The notes beneath the pieces were generated by a model. The model saw nothing but the letters and a program-made list of their open reading frames with translations, was not told where the DNA came from and did not search any database. A stretch of 6,458 nt of DNA from Desulfobacteraceae bacterium (lineage in GTDB: Bacteria; Desulfobacterota; DSM-4660; Desulfatiglandales; Desulfatiglandaceae): positions 1 to 6,458 of the forward strand of contig JAUUWD010000094.1 in NCBI GenBank assembly GCA_030589225.1, read 5' to 3'. Each line of letters begins with the position of its first letter. Positions within the stretch are counted from its first letter, which is position 1. The translations under genes were made by a program, and so were the position numbers. Below are positions 1 through 6,435 of the stretch, in pieces.

Positions 1-300
1 CAGGCCTTTCGTGCACATCCACGAATGGTCCTGGTGGTTCCTCCTTCCGGAACCCGCAGGAAAGTCATGTACTGGAAAACCGGCTTTTACCATATCGCCA
101 AGGGGGCGAATGTCCCCATCGTGCTGGGGTATCTGGATTACCGACGCAAGGTTGGGGGCATCGGGCCGGTCGTTCACCCGACCGGAAACATGGAAGCTGA
201 TATGAAAATCATTCAGGACTTTTATGCCGACATCGCAGGTAAATATCCCAAAAAGGCGCGCAGCTCTCCTGCGCCGGCGGAGGGGAAAATGCCCCAATGA
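1..300 (+). CDS. PlsC-like 1-acyl-glycerol-3-phosphate acyltransferase family protein (3' part only)
   Basis: The frame is open from base 1 with no start in view, so this is the C-terminal 99 residues of a longer protein; the ATG at 25 is internal because homology-like sequence begins before it. The block PPSGTRRK (bases 40-63) matches acyltransferase motif III (usually PEGTR), the acyl-acceptor phosphate-binding segment of PlsC/LPLAT enzymes. It is followed by WKTGFYHIAKGANVPIVLG, which matches motif IV (VPIV) and is typical of a small bacterial lysophospholipid acyltransferase subfamily with the pattern WKTGFYxIA...LDYxRK. Such enzymes transfer an acyl group from acyl-CoA or acyl-ACP to a lysophospholipid or related acceptor at the inner membrane. 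The HxxxxD catalytic motif would lie upstream and cannot be seen. The tail is Lys/Pro/Ala-rich and ends at TGA 298-300. Motif III carries Ser instead of the usual Glu. Family is fairly sure; the exact substrate is unknown. Confidence 0.8.
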   Translation, partial: QAFRAHPRMVLVVPPSGTRRKVMYWKTGFYHIAKGANVPIVLGYLDYRRKVGGIGPVVHPTGNMEADMKIIQDFYADIAGKYPKKARSSPAPAEGKMPQ

Positions 301-557
301 TGGAAGAGGAGTCAGGTCTACTCTTGACTCATGTTAAGCTTGAAATCGTAGACATTTGTGAAATATTGATATGTTTTGGTGTGGGACAGGGCGGAGGTTC
401 CAAGGCATTAAAGAGATGGAATTGATTAACGGAAAATATAACTCTTGCCTGGTTCCATGGCCTGGGATACAAAACAGTCACCGGTCCTGACATTAGCCCG
501 GACGGCGCGGTTTAGGAACGGTGTAACTTTGACAGTTATATTGCAGGTAAATAATTT
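301..557. other. Intergenic region between acyltransferase and acyl-CoA synthetase genes
   Basis: These 257 bases contain no supportable gene; the longest local ATG reading (from 416) runs only 24 codons and resembles nothing. A hairpin sits right after the acyltransferase stop and is listed separately. A weak promoter-like pair is TTGAAA (340-345) with TATTGA (364-369) at 18-bp spacing, but the -10 matches only three of six consensus bases. A TTGACA hexamer at 529-534 is too close to the start codon at 558 to drive it with normal spacing. The gap and the hairpin suggest that the synthetase gene has its own promoter here, but I cannot place it with confidence. Confidence 0.4.
309..330 (+). 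terminator. Hairpin just after the acyltransferase stop, possible weak terminator
   Basis: GAGTCAGG (309-316) pairs with CTTGACTC (323-330) as an 8-bp stem with one G-U pair and a six-base loop, starting nine bases after the TGA at 298-300. The position fits the end of a transcript. No T-tract follows (the next bases are ATGTTAAG), so it is not a standard rho-independent terminator and may only be a 3'-end stabilising hairpin. Confidence 0.3.
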
Positions 558-2036
558 ATGAATACGGATAGCTTTACTTCAAGTCTTGATGCTGTTTTTA
601 GTCCCAAATCTGTGGCAGTCATTGGTGCTTCTTCAACGTTTGGGAAATGGGGGCAGTTTATCCTCAGCAATATTATGGCAGGAGGTTTTAAGGGGAAGAT
701 TTTTCCTGTCAATCCAAAAGAGAGGGTTATGTATGGTCTGCCTGTCTACGCGCATATCACGGATGTGCCGGAGCCCGTAGATCTGGCTCTTATTACTACC
801 CCGGCAAAGACCGTTCCGGGGATTCTGGAGGAGTGCGGTGCAAAAGGCGTTAAGGGTGTTGTGTTAATCACCTCAGGCTTCAGCGAAACCGATGAAGCGG
901 GCAAAAACCTTGAAAGACATATTGCAGATATCTGCCGGAAGGAGAACCTGACGCTTGTTGGACCCAATACCATGGGCATTATCTGCCCGTATGCCGGTCT
1001 TTTCGCAACCGGGGTCCATACGAGGCCCAGAAGGGGATCAGTGGCCTTTATCTCCCAATCGGGAAATTTAGGAAACCAGCTTATCCACTGGGCGGAGCAG
1101 CAGGGGATTGGTGTCTCTCTGTTTGTGGGGTCAGGAAACGAGGCCATGCTTTCCTGCACCGATTATCTGGTATACCTGGAGAGCGATCCCCACACAAGCA
1201 TTATTCTTCTGTATCTGGAGAGTGTGGGTGACGGAAAACATTTTCTCGATGTGACAAGGCGAATAAACCGAAAGAAGCCTATTGTTGTTTTAAAGGGCGG
1301 GAGAACCGAAGCAGGACGTACGGCTGCGGCCTCACACACCGGTTCCATGAGCGGAGAGGATTCCGTCTTCAGGGCTGCATGCCGCCAGTCAGGAGTTCTG
1401 GATGTGGCAGTTCCCTCGGAATTGCTTGATCTGTCTGCTGGTTTTTCCTCGCTGCCTTTGCCCAAAGGAAATCGGGTCGGCATTGTCACCCTGGGTGGGG
1501 GCTGGGGAGTGGTGACCGCTGATGAGTGCAACCAGAGAGGGCTGGCGGTACCGGATATCCCGGAGAGCATTATTGAAACTATCGGCAAATATCTTCCCCC
1601 ATTCTGGAGCAAAGGAAACCCGGTGGACCTGGTGGGGTCCCGTGATCTCGACGTTCCCATTGTGGCAGTGGAAGAGCTACTTAAATGGGATGGAATTGAC
1701 GCGGTGATAAGCCTGGGCATCGTTGGTCGACGCGAATTGGTACGCCTGTTGATCAAGTCCACCCGCAAGGTTGATAGTGCTGCGACTCCTGCGTTCTTAG
1801 ACCAAATGGAGACTCTCAGTCATAACTATGAGGAAAACTATATTGCCAGGATAGTGGGACTAATGGAGGCCTACGGGAAGCCGATAATTGGTGTGACCAT
1901 GGCCAGAACGGATAAAGGGACAGTCCGTCCAGTGGATGGCAAGCGATACAGCGGCGTTTTTTATGAATCGCCAGAGGATGCGGTCAATGTCCTGGCCAGA
2001 ATGGTGGCGTATCAGGATTTTTTAGAGCGAGCTTGA
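558..2036 (+). CDS. NDP-forming acyl-CoA synthetase, alpha-type (CoA-binding/phosphohistidine) chain
   Basis: This 492-residue cytoplasmic protein resembles the alpha subunit of ADP-forming acetyl/acyl-CoA synthetases, which interconvert acyl-CoA + ADP + Pi and acid + CoA + ATP. A Rossmann CoA-binding domain comes first (about residues 10-135, with VIGAS at 21-25 and GPNTMG at 135-140). A succinyl-CoA-ligase-like domain follows (about 155-290), with ISQSG at 165-169 and SHTGS at 259-263. His260 is the expected phosphohistidine that relays phosphate. A third alpha-type domain (about 300-485) ends the chain. The ATP-grasp domain (beta chain, or C-terminal half of fused enzymes) is absent, so a partner encoded elsewhere is required for nucleotide chemistry; neither neighbour supplies it. 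The length suits a complete alpha chain (about 460 residues in archaeal enzymes), so it is not a truncation. The ATG at 558 has a weak AGGT (545-548) nine bases upstream, and the CoA-binding fold begins soon after it. The acyl substrate cannot be read from sequence. Confidence 0.88.
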   Translation: MNTDSFTSSLDAVFSPKSVAVIGASSTFGKWGQFILSNIMAGGFKGKIFPVNPKERVMYGLPVYAHITDVPEPVDLALITTPAKTVPGILEECGAKGVKGVVLITSGFSETDEAGKNLERHIADICRKENLTLVGPNTMGIICPYAGLFATGVHTRPRRGSVAFISQSGNLGNQLIHWAEQQGIGVSLFVGSGNEAMLSCTDYLVYLESDPHTSIILLYLESVGDGKHFLDVTRRINRKKPIVVLKGGRTEAGRTAAASHTGSMSGEDSVFRAACRQSGVLDVAVPSELLDLSAGFSSLPLPKGNRVGIVTLGGGWGVVTADECNQRGLAVPDIPESIIETIGKYLPPFWSKGNPVDLVGSRDLDVPIVAVEELLKWDGIDAVISLGIVGRRELVRLLIKSTRKVDSAATPAFLDQMETLSHNYEENYIARIVGLMEAYGKPIIGVTMARTDKGTVRPVDGKRYSGVFYESPEDAVNVLARMVAYQDFLERA

Positions 2037-2072
2037 TGAGTCTTTTCTGAACATACAACAGTATTCTACTCA

Positions 2073-2107
2073 GGTTCAAAGTTCCATGGTTCACGGTTCA
2101 AGGTTAA
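2073..2107 (+). repeat. Degenerate 7-bp tandem repeat (five units, consensus NGGTTCA)
   Basis: Five consecutive heptamers read GGTTCAA, AGTTCCA, TGGTTCA, CGGTTCA and AGGTTAA. The fixed core is GTT at positions 2-5 of each unit, with the remaining bases drifting. The array lies in the left arm of the inverted-repeat element, 36 bases after the synthetase stop. It cannot be coding for either neighbour. Variation between strains in unit number would be expected if it is an active short tandem repeat. Confidence 0.55.
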
Positions 2108-2137
2108 CTGATGAAAACTGAAACAACCCTCGTATGT

Positions 2138-2164
2138 GACTCCGCAACGCTGGAGTCTCTTTTT
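2138..2164 (+). terminator. Rho-independent terminator for the acyl-CoA synthetase gene
   Basis: GACTCC (2138-2143) pairs perfectly with GGAGTC (2152-2157), extendable by a G-U pair, and encloses a loop of about six to eight bases. TCTTTTT (2158-2164) follows directly, giving a U-rich tail on the + strand. It lies about 100 bases downstream of the synthetase stop, oriented to end that transcript before it enters the opposing exporter operon. Confidence 0.6.
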
Positions 2165-2172
2165 CGATCAAA

Positions 2173-2192
2173 CTGGCCGCTTCGGCGGTCAG
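2173..2192 (-). terminator. UUCG-loop hairpin, possible terminator or stabiliser at the exporter operon's end
   Basis: CTGGCCGC (2173-2180), loop TTCG (2181-2184) and GCGGTCAG (2185-2192) form an 8-bp stem with one G-U pair on the + strand and one A-C mismatch on the minus strand. It lies 38 bases past the stop of the leftward exporter operon. On the minus strand it is followed only by TTTGATCG, a poor T-tract. On the + strand the loop is the very stable UUCG tetraloop. It may terminate the exporter transcript weakly, or simply be structure within the repeat element. Confidence 0.3.
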
Positions 2193-2229
2193 AGGCGGCG
2201 CTGAACTGTGAACCTGACAACCTGAGTAA

Positions 2230-4338
2230 CTATTTTTCCCTCAGCATATTGAGCTTATAATAGACATCGCCTAAGCTCATAAGTTCCTCATGCGTACCCT
2301 GCTCCACGATTCGGCCGTGGTGCATGACCAGGATACGATCCGCGTTTCTAATGGTGGAGAGCCTGTGGGCCACAATTAGTGTGGTTCTCCTGGCAGCCAT
2401 CTGTGAAATAGCCTTTTGGATGAGACGTTCTGTTTCCGGATCGACATTTGAAGTGGCCTCGTCAAGGATGAGTACTCGAGGGTTGGCTGCCAGGGCCCTG
2501 GCAAAGGACAAAAGCTGCCGCTCCCCGGCTGAAAGGGTGTATCCCCCTTCACCGATATCCTGCTGAAAGCCGCTGGGGAGCCTCTCAATAAAGGAAAGCG
2601 CATTGGCCTCCCTTGCTGCTGATTCAAGTGATCTTGCATCTATATCTTTGCGGCCTAACGATATATTCTCCCCCAGGTTTCCTGCAAAAATAAAGACATC
2701 CTGCATGACAAGGCTGATATTCTTTCGGAGTTCGCTTTTTGACCATTTTCTGAGATCCACACCATCCAGAAACACTGTCCCCTCATCCGGATCGTAGAAT
2801 CGTTCGGCCAGGTTCACCAATGTGGTCTTGCCCGACCCTGTGGCCCCTACAATGGCAACCGTTTCCCCCGGCGTCACCTCAAAAGATATATCATGGAGTA
2901 CTGGATTGGCCTTCTCATAGGCAAACGATATATGTTTGAAAGTAAGGTGCCCTTTCACTTTTGGCGGGGCTACGGGATGTTCAGGGTCCGGGATCTCTTC
3001 TTTGGAATCCATAAACTCAAAAATACGTTCGGTTGAGGCCATGGCCGACTGCATGATGTTATACTTTTCAGATATGTCCCGGATGGGCTTGAAGAACATC
3101 TGGATATAGCCGATAAATGCAACCAGGGACCCCAGGGAAAGCTGGTCCGAAATAACTTTTCCGCCTCCATACCAGATAATCAGGGCAACGGCAAATGAAG
3201 AGAATAGTTCCATGACCGGCATAAAGATGGCGAACACGCGAATCTGCTTCATGCCGGCCAGATAATTTTCATGATTAATGCGGGCAAAAGCATCCATCTG
3301 GAATTTTTCCCTTGCAAAGAGCTGAATCACACGCATCCCGGTAATGCGCTCCTGAAGAAAGGCATTTATTTTTGCCACCGTGGCTCGAAGCTCCCTGAAA
3401 GCCTCTCTCGCCAGTGTGCTGAAAAGCAATGTGAGTCCAAAGATGAATGGAAGGAGGACAAAGGAAACCAGGGCCAGGCGCCAGTTGAGGTAGAGGAGGA
3501 CCGCAAGGATACCTATTAAGAGAAAAAAGTCCTTGAAGACCGTAATGAAGACTGATCGGAACATTTCGTTGAGGTTTTCGATATCATTTGTCACGCGTGT
3601 GACTAAGCGACCTACAGGATGTCGCTCGAAGAAACGCACTGCTTGAGATTGCATTCTCCGGAAGAGCTTGAGACGAATATCCTGCATCATATGTTGACCG
3701 GTGAATTCCAGGAGGTAGTATTCTCCAAAACTGAGCACGAACGCGAAGACAAGGAAAAGGATTAATATGAGGGATATCAGCGCTACTCCTCGCACATCAG
3801 CGATTCTGATCTTCAGGATATCCTTCTTTGGAAAACTGTTGAGCAGCTCGTATGGGATCAGTTTGGAGCCGTCATCAAGTTCATGAATGGCTTTTATTTT
3901 TTTTTCAAGTATACCTTCTGCCCCTACTTCAGACCCGATCCTGTATAACCGCTCCGACGTGAGGATTTCCCTGGTCTTGTAGTCATGGAGATCAGCGGGG
4001 TCCAGGTTTTTCAGATCCAGGTTGTCAATGAAACACTGAGACCTGTCCTTGCTTTTCCGCAGTAAATGACCATACTTTTGCATGAAGTCTTTGGCCTCAC
4101 TACCCTTTAATCCGCCTATATCCATACGGTACCAGGAAGAGAGGACGTACCTGTCAATGGCAATCTTGGTTAGATAGGGAATAGCCAGTTCAAAAAGAGT
4201 GATCAGGATGGTAAGGAAAAGGGCCGTTAAAACTGTTTTTCTGTATGGAAAAGCATATTTCGACAGTCTCTTCAGCAGCTTGAAGTTATAGGGCTTCCCT
4301 AATTGCCCTTCCTCCATGTATCCGTATTCCCCAAACAT
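2230..4338 (-). CDS. Heterodimeric ABC exporter subunit with extracytoplasmic insertion (BmrD/YheH-like)
   Basis: This 702-residue half-transporter fuses a six-helix membrane domain (about residues 36-420) to one nucleotide-binding domain (about 465-700). Motifs: Walker A GATGSGKTT (498-506, Lys504), Q-loop Gln546, signature LSAGE (602-606, altered from LSGGQ), Walker B LILDE (catalytic Glu627) and switch His658. The intact Walker B marks it as the partner bearing the catalytic site. Between TM1 (about 36-56) and TM2 (about 184-209) lies a charged soluble insert of about 120 residues, which should face the periplasm; BmrD/YheH has an extracellular domain at the same place, and this insert explains the length over the usual 580-600. 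AGGAG (4349-4353 on +) lies ten bases upstream of the ATG, inside the end of the preceding gene, so translation is probably coupled. Met8 (ATG at 4317-4315) is an alternative start behind GGGGA. The substrate is unknown; drug or lipid-like compounds are typical of the family. Confidence 0.9.
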   Translation of the reverse strand: MFGEYGYMEEGQLGKPYNFKLLKRLSKYAFPYRKTVLTALFLTILITLFELAIPYLTKIAIDRYVLSSWYRMDIGGLKGSEAKDFMQKYGHLLRKSKDRSQCFIDNLDLKNLDPADLHDYKTREILTSERLYRIGSEVGAEGILEKKIKAIHELDDGSKLIPYELLNSFPKKDILKIRIADVRGVALISLILILFLVFAFVLSFGEYYLLEFTGQHMMQDIRLKLFRRMQSQAVRFFERHPVGRLVTRVTNDIENLNEMFRSVFITVFKDFFLLIGILAVLLYLNWRLALVSFVLLPFIFGLTLLFSTLAREAFRELRATVAKINAFLQERITGMRVIQLFAREKFQMDAFARINHENYLAGMKQIRVFAIFMPVMELFSSFAVALIIWYGGGKVISDQLSLGSLVAFIGYIQMFFKPIRDISEKYNIMQSAMASTERIFEFMDSKEEIPDPEHPVAPPKVKGHLTFKHISFAYEKANPVLHDISFEVTPGETVAIVGATGSGKTTLVNLAERFYDPDEGTVFLDGVDLRKWSKSELRKNISLVMQDVFIFAGNLGENISLGRKDIDARSLESAAREANALSFIERLPSGFQQDIGEGGYTLSAGERQLLSFARALAANPRVLILDEATSNVDPETERLIQKAISQMAARRTTLIVAHRLSTIRNADRILVMHHGRIVEQGTHEELMSLGDVYYKLNMLREK

Positions 4339-4343
4339 AAAAC

Positions 4344-6125
4344 TTAGACTCCTATCTCTAATTCCTCTGCGATAACCTGCTTTTCATAGAGGGTTGTGTA
4401 TATTCCACCCTTTTCCAGAAGATTTTCGTGGGTCCCCAGTTCCACAAGTTCACCACGCTCAAGCACGGCAATCCGTTCTGCCCGACTGATTGTAGAAATC
4501 CTGTGGGAGACAATCAGGTTGGTTTTGTTTCGTCTCAAACTAAGAACCTGGTTCAGGATTCTTTCTTCAGTACGCGTATCCACCATGGAGAGGGAATCAT
4601 CCAGGATCAGAATAGGCGGATCCAGTATCAGGGCCCGGGCAATAGTCAGCCGTTGCCTTTGGCCCCCTGAGAGCGTGCTTCCCCGTTCCCCGAGGAATGT
4701 GTCCCATCCTTTTTCAAGGTTTTTTATGTCTTCAAAGATATCGGCGGCACGTAAAACCGTCTCCAGGTGGTCCTGGGATACACCGGTCCTGCCGAACAGG
4801 ACATTGTTACGGATAGTATCAGAAAAAATAAAGACCTCCTGGGTGACAAAGCCGATGTTTTTCCTCAACGTTTGCAGGGGGATTTGCCGGACATTCCACC
4901 CATCAACGAAAATGGTCCCGTCTGGGGCATCCAAAAGGCGAGTTATGGTTTGAAGTAAAGTAGTCTTCCCGGCACCAACCCGCCCGACAACAGCTATTGT
5001 ATCCCCGGCCTCAATTTTTAGATGAATATCTTTCAGGGCGTAAAATGACTGCCCGGGATGGGTGAAATAAAGGCCTCCAATTTCGATTTTCCCTCTAATG
5101 TGAGGAATATGTATCGATTGTGCTGAATCTCTGATCTCTGGAAGTTCTTCGAGGATGCCGTTAATCCTGCGCATTGAGGCTGAGCCCCTTTGTACAAGAT
5201 TTGTAACCCATCCCATGGCCATCATGGGCCAGGTGAGGAGATTAAGGTAGCTGATGAAGGCAACAAAATCCCCGGTTGTGATATTACCCAGGATAGTCAG
5301 TCGGCCCCCCAACCAGATGACAATCGCAAGGCCAATATTGGTAAAAATGACCATCATGGGAAAGAAGAAGGCAAGGGTTTTGGCCAGCCCCATGTTTACG
5401 GAGATATACCGCTGTCCTTCCGCCTCTATATTTTGATGTGCCCAGGACTCCCTGTTATAGGCCTTGATAACCCGGATTCCGGCAAATACTTCACGGGCTC
5501 GCTCGGTGAGATCAGCAAACGTCTTCTGAGCATTCTCAAAACCGGTAGACATGCGCCGTGTGAGAATCCTGGTGAGTACAATTATGATGGGTGCGGGGAT
5601 AAGTGCAAAAAGGGTTAGTCTTACATTGATAGACAGCATGAACCCGATGGCAGCTATTCCCAGCACAATACCGTCGGTCAGGGCAACCAGGCCCATGCCG
5701 GTGGCCATTCGGATAGCGTTAATGTCATTAATGGCCCTGGCCATCAAGTCTCCGGTTTTGGTCTTATGATAGAAGGAAAGTGAGAGGGTTTGCAGGTGCC
5801 CGTATATGCGATTTCTCAGGCTTTCTTCAACCTTCCGGGAATGTCCCAATAAAAAATAGCGCCATATATAACGAAAAATAGCAATCATGAGGGCCAAACC
5901 CAGAATAATCATACCCTGCTGAATAAGAATCTGGGCCGTGGCGGTTTTCATTGTTAAGATGTCAATGGCCTTTTTGATGACAAGGGGTATAAGGAGTTGA
6001 AGGAAGTCCACAATAAGCAGGCACATCAGGCCCAGGGCGATTGGCCAGCGGTTCTGGACAAAGTATTGTTTGAGGGGCAGGAAATTTTTAAATGTTTCTA
6101 TAAAAGGGAAAGCAGGTTTTTTCAT
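4344..6125 (-). CDS. Heterodimeric ABC exporter subunit with degenerate ATP site (BmrC/YheI-like)
   Basis: This 593-residue half-transporter is the first gene of the exporter operon. Six predicted helices lie near residues 27-50, 69-93, 145-166, 170-188, 250-273 and 284-306; the nucleotide-binding domain covers about 345-585. Motifs: Walker A GRVGAGKTT (381-389, Lys387), Q-loop Gln429, canonical LSGGQ (485-489), Walker B LILDD (506-510) and switch His541. Asp510 stands where the catalytic Glu normally is, the hallmark of the non-catalytic member of heterodimeric exporters such as BmrC and TM287. Its LSGGQ would complete the competent site made by the partner's Walker motifs. The next gene begins five bases after its TAA (4346-4344), so the pair is co-transcribed. 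The ATG at 6125 is the only reasonable start: an in-frame TGA lies 11 codons upstream and the next Met is residue 34. No clear Shine-Dalgarno precedes it. MdlA/MdlB-like or lipid-exporting MsbA-like roles are less likely alternatives. Confidence 0.9.
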   Translation of the reverse strand: MKKPAFPFIETFKNFLPLKQYFVQNRWPIALGLMCLLIVDFLQLLIPLVIKKAIDILTMKTATAQILIQQGMIILGLALMIAIFRYIWRYFLLGHSRKVEESLRNRIYGHLQTLSLSFYHKTKTGDLMARAINDINAIRMATGMGLVALTDGIVLGIAAIGFMLSINVRLTLFALIPAPIIIVLTRILTRRMSTGFENAQKTFADLTERAREVFAGIRVIKAYNRESWAHQNIEAEGQRYISVNMGLAKTLAFFFPMMVIFTNIGLAIVIWLGGRLTILGNITTGDFVAFISYLNLLTWPMMAMGWVTNLVQRGSASMRRINGILEELPEIRDSAQSIHIPHIRGKIEIGGLYFTHPGQSFYALKDIHLKIEAGDTIAVVGRVGAGKTTLLQTITRLLDAPDGTIFVDGWNVRQIPLQTLRKNIGFVTQEVFIFSDTIRNNVLFGRTGVSQDHLETVLRAADIFEDIKNLEKGWDTFLGERGSTLSGGQRQRLTIARALILDPPILILDDSLSMVDTRTEERILNQVLSLRRNKTNLIVSHRISTISRAERIAVLERGELVELGTHENLLEKGGIYTTLYEKQVIAEELEIGV

Positions 6126-6291
6126 GGGATCAGGAATACCGGAATAGGACAGGCGTTGTCAATGTGTCATAAGGTCTTGTGCGTTACAGGCCAATAGGAT
6201 AGAGTCGCCGTGTCGCTATCTGAATGCAATGTGTGGCAGCAATCACTATCAATTTTCATTATAACCTTTAGACTTTGCTAATGCAGGGCCA
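6126..6291 (-). promoter_or_regulatory. Leader and probable promoter region of the exporter operon
   Basis: This 166-base stretch upstream of the exporter holds no gene. Read leftward, a perfect TATAAT lies at 6263-6258, giving a leader of about 125-130 bases, but the -35 region 16-18 bases upstream matches poorly (CTGCAT at 17 bp). A second candidate, TTGACA at 6162-6157, has only TATTCC at 18-bp spacing and would start transcription almost at the ATG. The leader also has an 8-bp direct repeat CAATGTGT (6160-6167 and 6227-6234, + strand) and a short inverted pair GATAG/CTATC (6198-6202, 6216-6220). These could be regulator sites, but neither is distinctive. Confidence 0.35.
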
Positions 6292-6435
6292 GGAGGCTGT
6301 CCGAGAATGGCTATTTTCCCCAATCTCTGCGTCAGGCTCAAATTATAATCCTCGAAATACTTCAATGTATTCCTGTGGTTATAATTTTCGCCTTCCTTGA
6401 TCTTGGAAAAAATATCTCACTCTCAGACAGCCTCC
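6292..6435. mobile_element. MITE-like palindromic element with imperfect terminal inverted repeats
   Basis: The left end (6292-6317) begins GGAGGCTGTC and the right end (6409-6435) ends GACAGCCTCC, a perfect 10-bp terminal pair. The first 18 bases of the two ends agree at 16 positions, and similarity continues through a TATTTT block to about 26 bases. The inside is also self-complementary, for example AAATTATAA (6340-6348) against TTATAATTT (6379-6387), so the 144 bp can fold into one long cruciform. There is no coding capacity and no transposase. No clear target-site duplication is visible: the left flank is GGGCCA and the right flank AAGGTG. It lies about 165 bp upstream of the exporter operon. 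The architecture is that of a non-autonomous MITE; the parent family is not identified. Confidence 0.6.
6340..6387. repeat. Central hairpin of the MITE-like element
   Basis: AAATTATAA (6340-6348) pairs with TTATAATTT (6379-6387), extendable by CC/GG if one T is bulged. Inside it, AATAC (6356-6360) pairs with GTATT (6367-6371) around the loop TTCAAT. This forms the tip of the long foldback structure. The AT-rich arms contain TATAAT-like words on both strands, so they could also act as promoter elements, but no transcript can be inferred. Confidence 0.5.

Larger units (their letters stand above)
2067..2228. repeat. Inverted-repeat-bounded intergenic element between convergent genes
   Basis: The gap between the two convergent genes is almost filled by a 162-bp segment whose ends are perfect 10-bp inverted repeats: TACTCAGGTT (2067-2076) and AACCTGAGTA (2219-2228). 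A second inner pair is GGTTCACGGTTCA (2088-2100) against TGAACTGTGAACC (2202-2214), with one mismatch in 13. It contains heptamer repeats and two hairpins, listed separately. The right end stops one base short of the exporter's TAG stop (2230-2232 on +). It has no coding capacity. It resembles a small non-autonomous or REP/MITE-like repeat, but only one copy is visible, so mobility is inference. Confidence 0.5.

Noticed and set aside
416..490. Small peptide of 24 codons from the ATG at 416
   Set aside because: No ribosome binding site, no recognisable sequence and chance-level length.
529..557. TTGACA followed after 17 bp by TAATTT, a promoter-like pair just before the synthetase start
   Set aside because: The -10 matches only three of six bases and abuts the ATG at 558, so transcription would begin inside the gene and lose its start codon.
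746..1768. Long minus-strand open frames opposite the synthetase gene
   Set aside because: They lie wholly antisense to a gene with clear domain motifs, and their translations are low-complexity and resemble no family.
4396..4953. 185-codon + strand open frame inside the first exporter gene
   Set aside because: It is a Ser/Arg-rich shadow of the nucleotide-binding domain, with no homology signal and no ribosome binding site.
6292..6435. Integron attC site as an explanation for the palindrome
   Set aside because: The ends lack the RYYYAAC and GTTRRRY core sites expected of attC, and no cassette-like gene adjoins it.
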